Assembly: GCA_023391425.1 (NCBI GenBank)
Contig: JAEWAX010000072.1
Span: forward strand, 1 to 35,002
Reading direction: 5' to 3'
Source of the DNA: Bacillota bacterium
Lineage (GTDB): Bacteria; Bacillota; Clostridia; Acetivibrionales; DSM-1351
DNA length: 35,002 bases
This document shows positions 32,831 to 35,002 of the stretch, piece after piece; the stretch's first letter is position 1; the number at the start of each line of letters is the position of its first letter. The position numbers were made by a program, and so were the translations under genes. The notes beneath the pieces were generated by a model. It worked only from the letters and a program-made list of their open reading frames with translations, was not told the DNA's origin and ran no database searches.

Positions 32831-34300
32831 ATGCAAAATGCTAGAACTAGATATGCACCTAGCCCAACAGGTTATATGCATATAGGAAATTTAAGAACTG
32901 CATTATATGAATACTTAATTGCAAAGAAGGATAATGGAAAATTTATTTTAAGAATAGAGGATACTGATCAAGAACGTTATGTAGAAGGTGCAGTTGATGT
33001 CATTTACAAAACCCTTAAGCTGGCAGGAATGAATCATGATGAAGGTCCTGATGTTGGTGGCGATTATGGTCCTTATGTGCAAAGTGAAAGAAAGGATATG
33101 TACCTAGAATATGCTAAGAAACTTGTTGATCTAGGTGGTGCATACTACTGTTTCTGCACAAAAGAGAGATTAGCACAATTGAAGGAAGAACAAGATGCAG
33201 CAGGCCATGGTCACAGATATGATCGTCATTGCTTAAAGCTTTCAAAAGAAGAAATTGATAGAAAGCTTGCTAATAATGAGCCCTACGTTATAAGGCAGAA
33301 AATGCCTGATACTGGTTCAACAAGCTTTGAAGATGCTGTTTATGGAACTATAACTGTAGACAACAGTGAGCTTGATGACCAAATTCTAATAAAAACTGAT
33401 GGTTTGCCTACTTACAATTTTGCAAACGTTATTGACGACCACCAAATGGCTATTACACATGTCGTAAGAGGAAATGAATACCTCTCCTCTACCCCAAAAT
33501 ACAATCTTTTGTATCAGGCTTATGGATGGGATATTCCTACTTACGTTCACGTTCCGTTAATACTTAAAGCATCAGGGCAAAAAATGAGCAAAAGAGCTGG
33601 TGATCCTTCCTTTGAGGATTTGGTTTCAATGGGTTATTTAGTAGAAGCCATAGTAAACTATGTTGTTCTTCTTGGATGGAGCCCAAGCACCAATCAAGAG
33701 ATATATTCTCTGAAAGAATTAGAAGGAATTTTTGATATATCTGGTATTAGCAAGGCTCCTGCTATTTTTGATATAAATAAGCTTACTTGGATGAATGGTG
33801 AATACATTAGAAAAATGCCAGCTGAAGAGTTTGACAAGCTAGCAAAACCTTACTATGAAAAGGCTTTGTCAAATAAGAATATTGATACCTTAAAGCTCAG
33901 CAGCCTTCTTCAAATAAGAACAGAAGTATTGACAGCAATTCCTGAAACTATTGATTTCATTGATAAGCTACCTGATTATGATGTTGAAATGTACGTTCAT
34001 AAAAAGAGTAAAACAACCTTGGAAATTTCATTAGAAAGTTTAACCGCTGCATATCCTATTTTAGAAGCAATTAGTGATTGGAATGCAGAAACAATACATG
34101 AGGCCTTATTTGCTCATATTGAAAAACTAGGAATAAAAAATAGCTTAATGCTGTGGCCAGTGAGAACTGCTGTTTCCGGTAAAGCTGTTACACCTGGTGG
34201 AGCAATTGAGATCGCTGATATTTTGGGAAAAGAAGAAACTCTCAGAAGAATCAACGTGGGTATTGAAAAACTTAAAAACGCTATAGATAGAGGTGTATAA
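32831..34300 (+). CDS. gltX: Glutamyl-tRNA synthetase
   Basis: A 489-residue class I synthetase that charges tRNA-Glu with glutamate. It has RYAPSPTGYMHIGNLRTALY (HIGN form of the HIGH motif), the GluRS-specific FILRIEDTDQERY, the GLPTYNFANVIDDHQMAITH segment and KASGQKMSKRAGDPSFEDL (KMSKS loop). The C-terminal anticodon-binding domain runs to about residue 489. The frame is open six codons further upstream (32813), but AAGGGAG precedes ATG 32831 at 8 nt. It lies directly behind the T-box terminator, and glnS begins one base after its stop. Confidence 0.95.
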   Translation: MQNARTRYAPSPTGYMHIGNLRTALYEYLIAKKDNGKFILRIEDTDQERYVEGAVDVIYKTLKLAGMNHDEGPDVGGDYGPYVQSERKDMYLEYAKKLVDLGGAYYCFCTKERLAQLKEEQDAAGHGHRYDRHCLKLSKEEIDRKLANNEPYVIRQKMPDTGSTSFEDAVYGTITVDNSELDDQILIKTDGLPTYNFANVIDDHQMAITHVVRGNEYLSSTPKYNLLYQAYGWDIPTYVHVPLILKASGQKMSKRAGDPSFEDLVSMGYLVEAIVNYVVLLGWSPSTNQEIYSLKELEGIFDISGISKAPAIFDINKLTWMNGEYIRKMPAEEFDKLAKPYYEKALSNKNIDTLKLSSLLQIRTEVLTAIPETIDFIDKLPDYDVEMYVHKKSKTTLEISLESLTAAYPILEAISDWNAETIHEALFAHIEKLGIKNSLMLWPVRTAVSGKAVTPGGAIEIADILGKEETLRRINVGIEKLKNAIDRGV

Positions 34301-34301
34301 T

Positions 34302-35002
34302 ATGTCAGATGAAATAAAAAATAGCTCCGAAAACGCAGACGAAGAATTTGTAGCTTCTAATTTTATATTTGATTTTATTGACGAGGATTTGGCAGCTGGT
34401 AGAATACCAAATAACACAATACACACAAGGTTTCCACCAGAGCCAAATGGTTATCTTCATATAGGTCATGCCAAAGCGATATGTATTGATTTTGGTACTG
34501 CGCTAAAATATGGTGGTAAATGTAATCTGCGTTTTGATGACACAAACCCCAGCAAGGAAGATGTTGAGTATGTTGAGGCAATAAAGGAAGATGTTAAGTG
34601 GCTTGGCTTTAATTGGGATGGTCTCTTCTATGCATCAGAATACTTTGGAATGATGTACGAATGCGCAGTAAAACTAATTAATAAAGGCTTGGCATATGTT
34701 TGTGATTTAAATGCTGACGAGATTAGAGAGCATAGAGGAACCCTAACTGAGCCTGGAAAAAATAGTCCTTACAGAGATAGGTCAGTTGAGGAAAACCTAG
34801 ACCTTTTCAATAGAATGAAAAACGGTGAATTTGCAGATGGATTAAAAGTTCTAAGAGCAAAAATAGATATGGCCTCTCCAAATATTAATATGAGAGATCC
34901 AGTTTTATATAGAATATTAAGGGCTAATCACCATAGAACAGGTAACACTTGGTGCATATATCCTATGTATGACTATGCTCATCCAATTGAAGATGTTCTT
35001 GA
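34302..35002 (+). CDS. glnS: Glutaminyl-tRNA synthetase, N-terminal part (runs off window)
   Basis: The 233 visible codons begin at ATG 34302, one base after the gltX stop, so the two genes are probably translationally coupled. The sequence NTIHTRFPPEPNGYLHIGHA with KAICIDFG, LRFDDTNPSKED and VEAIKEDVKWLGFNW is characteristic of GlnRS (PEPNGYLHIGH and FDDTNP). HIGH is complete. The C-terminal part lies beyond 35002. The GlnRS route and the gltX leader together suggest joint control of Glu and Gln charging. Confidence 0.95.
   Translation, partial: MSDEIKNSSENADEEFVASNFIFDFIDEDLAAGRIPNNTIHTRFPPEPNGYLHIGHAKAICIDFGTALKYGGKCNLRFDDTNPSKEDVEYVEAIKEDVKWLGFNWDGLFYASEYFGMMYECAVKLINKGLAYVCDLNADEIREHRGTLTEPGKNSPYRDRSVEENLDLFNRMKNGEFADGLKVLRAKIDMASPNINMRDPVLYRILRANHHRTGNTWCIYPMYDYAHPIEDVL

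Noticed and set aside
1..35002. CRISPR arrays, tRNA or rRNA genes, insertion-sequence ends
   Set aside because: No regularly spaced direct repeats, no transposase reading frames and no recognisable tRNA or rRNA segments were found on reading both strands.

Overview
The window is AT-rich DNA of an endospore-forming clostridium-like Firmicute. The pointers are a spore photoproduct lyase gene, a T-box leader in front of gltX, strong AGGAGG-type ribosome binding sites, many GTG/TTG starts, and a Gram-positive style Tad/Flp pilus locus. I cannot name the species.

Left part (1-13.2 kb, all minus strand) is an accessory, partly decaying region rich in DNA-processing genes. It starts with the first codons of an AMP-dependent acyl-CoA ligase and an intact DUF4143-type AAA ATPase. 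Next come the remains of a DUF429 gene joined to a truncated HD hydrolase, a SAM methyltransferase, and an HKD (phospholipase D-like) nuclease/DExH helicase. A membrane NERD-like protein and a zinc-finger remnant follow. Then come a large RecQ-like helicase translationally coupled to an RpoD-like sigma factor, a broken two-gene remnant, an Mrr-like PD-(D/E)XK endonuclease and a broken Cys-containing small ORF. It reads as a defence or mobile-gene island; the sigma-helicase pair is its most unusual part.

Middle part (13.5-19.8 kb) carries splB (with Ala where the Bacillus enzyme has its H-donor Cys), a two-component system (response regulator with a TPR-like tail plus a HAMP-PAS kinase), a roughly 300-nt block of nested hairpins, a 49-residue membrane microprotein and a KimA-type potassium importer.

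Right-centre (19.9-30.3 kb, minus strand) is a complete Tad/Flp pilus locus: prepilin peptidase, DegS/DegU-like two-component system, Flp pilin with its own promoter and a perfect palindrome at the -35 position, TadE, a TadG-like protein, CpaB with a LysM domain, REC-TadZ, TadA, TadB, TadC and a DUF192 protein. Two local tandem duplications lie at gene ends in this operon.

Right end (30.4-35 kb) has a deletion remnant of a second DUF4143 ATPase, a membrane-fused spermidine synthase-like protein, and a T-box regulated gltX followed immediately by glnS, which runs off the window.
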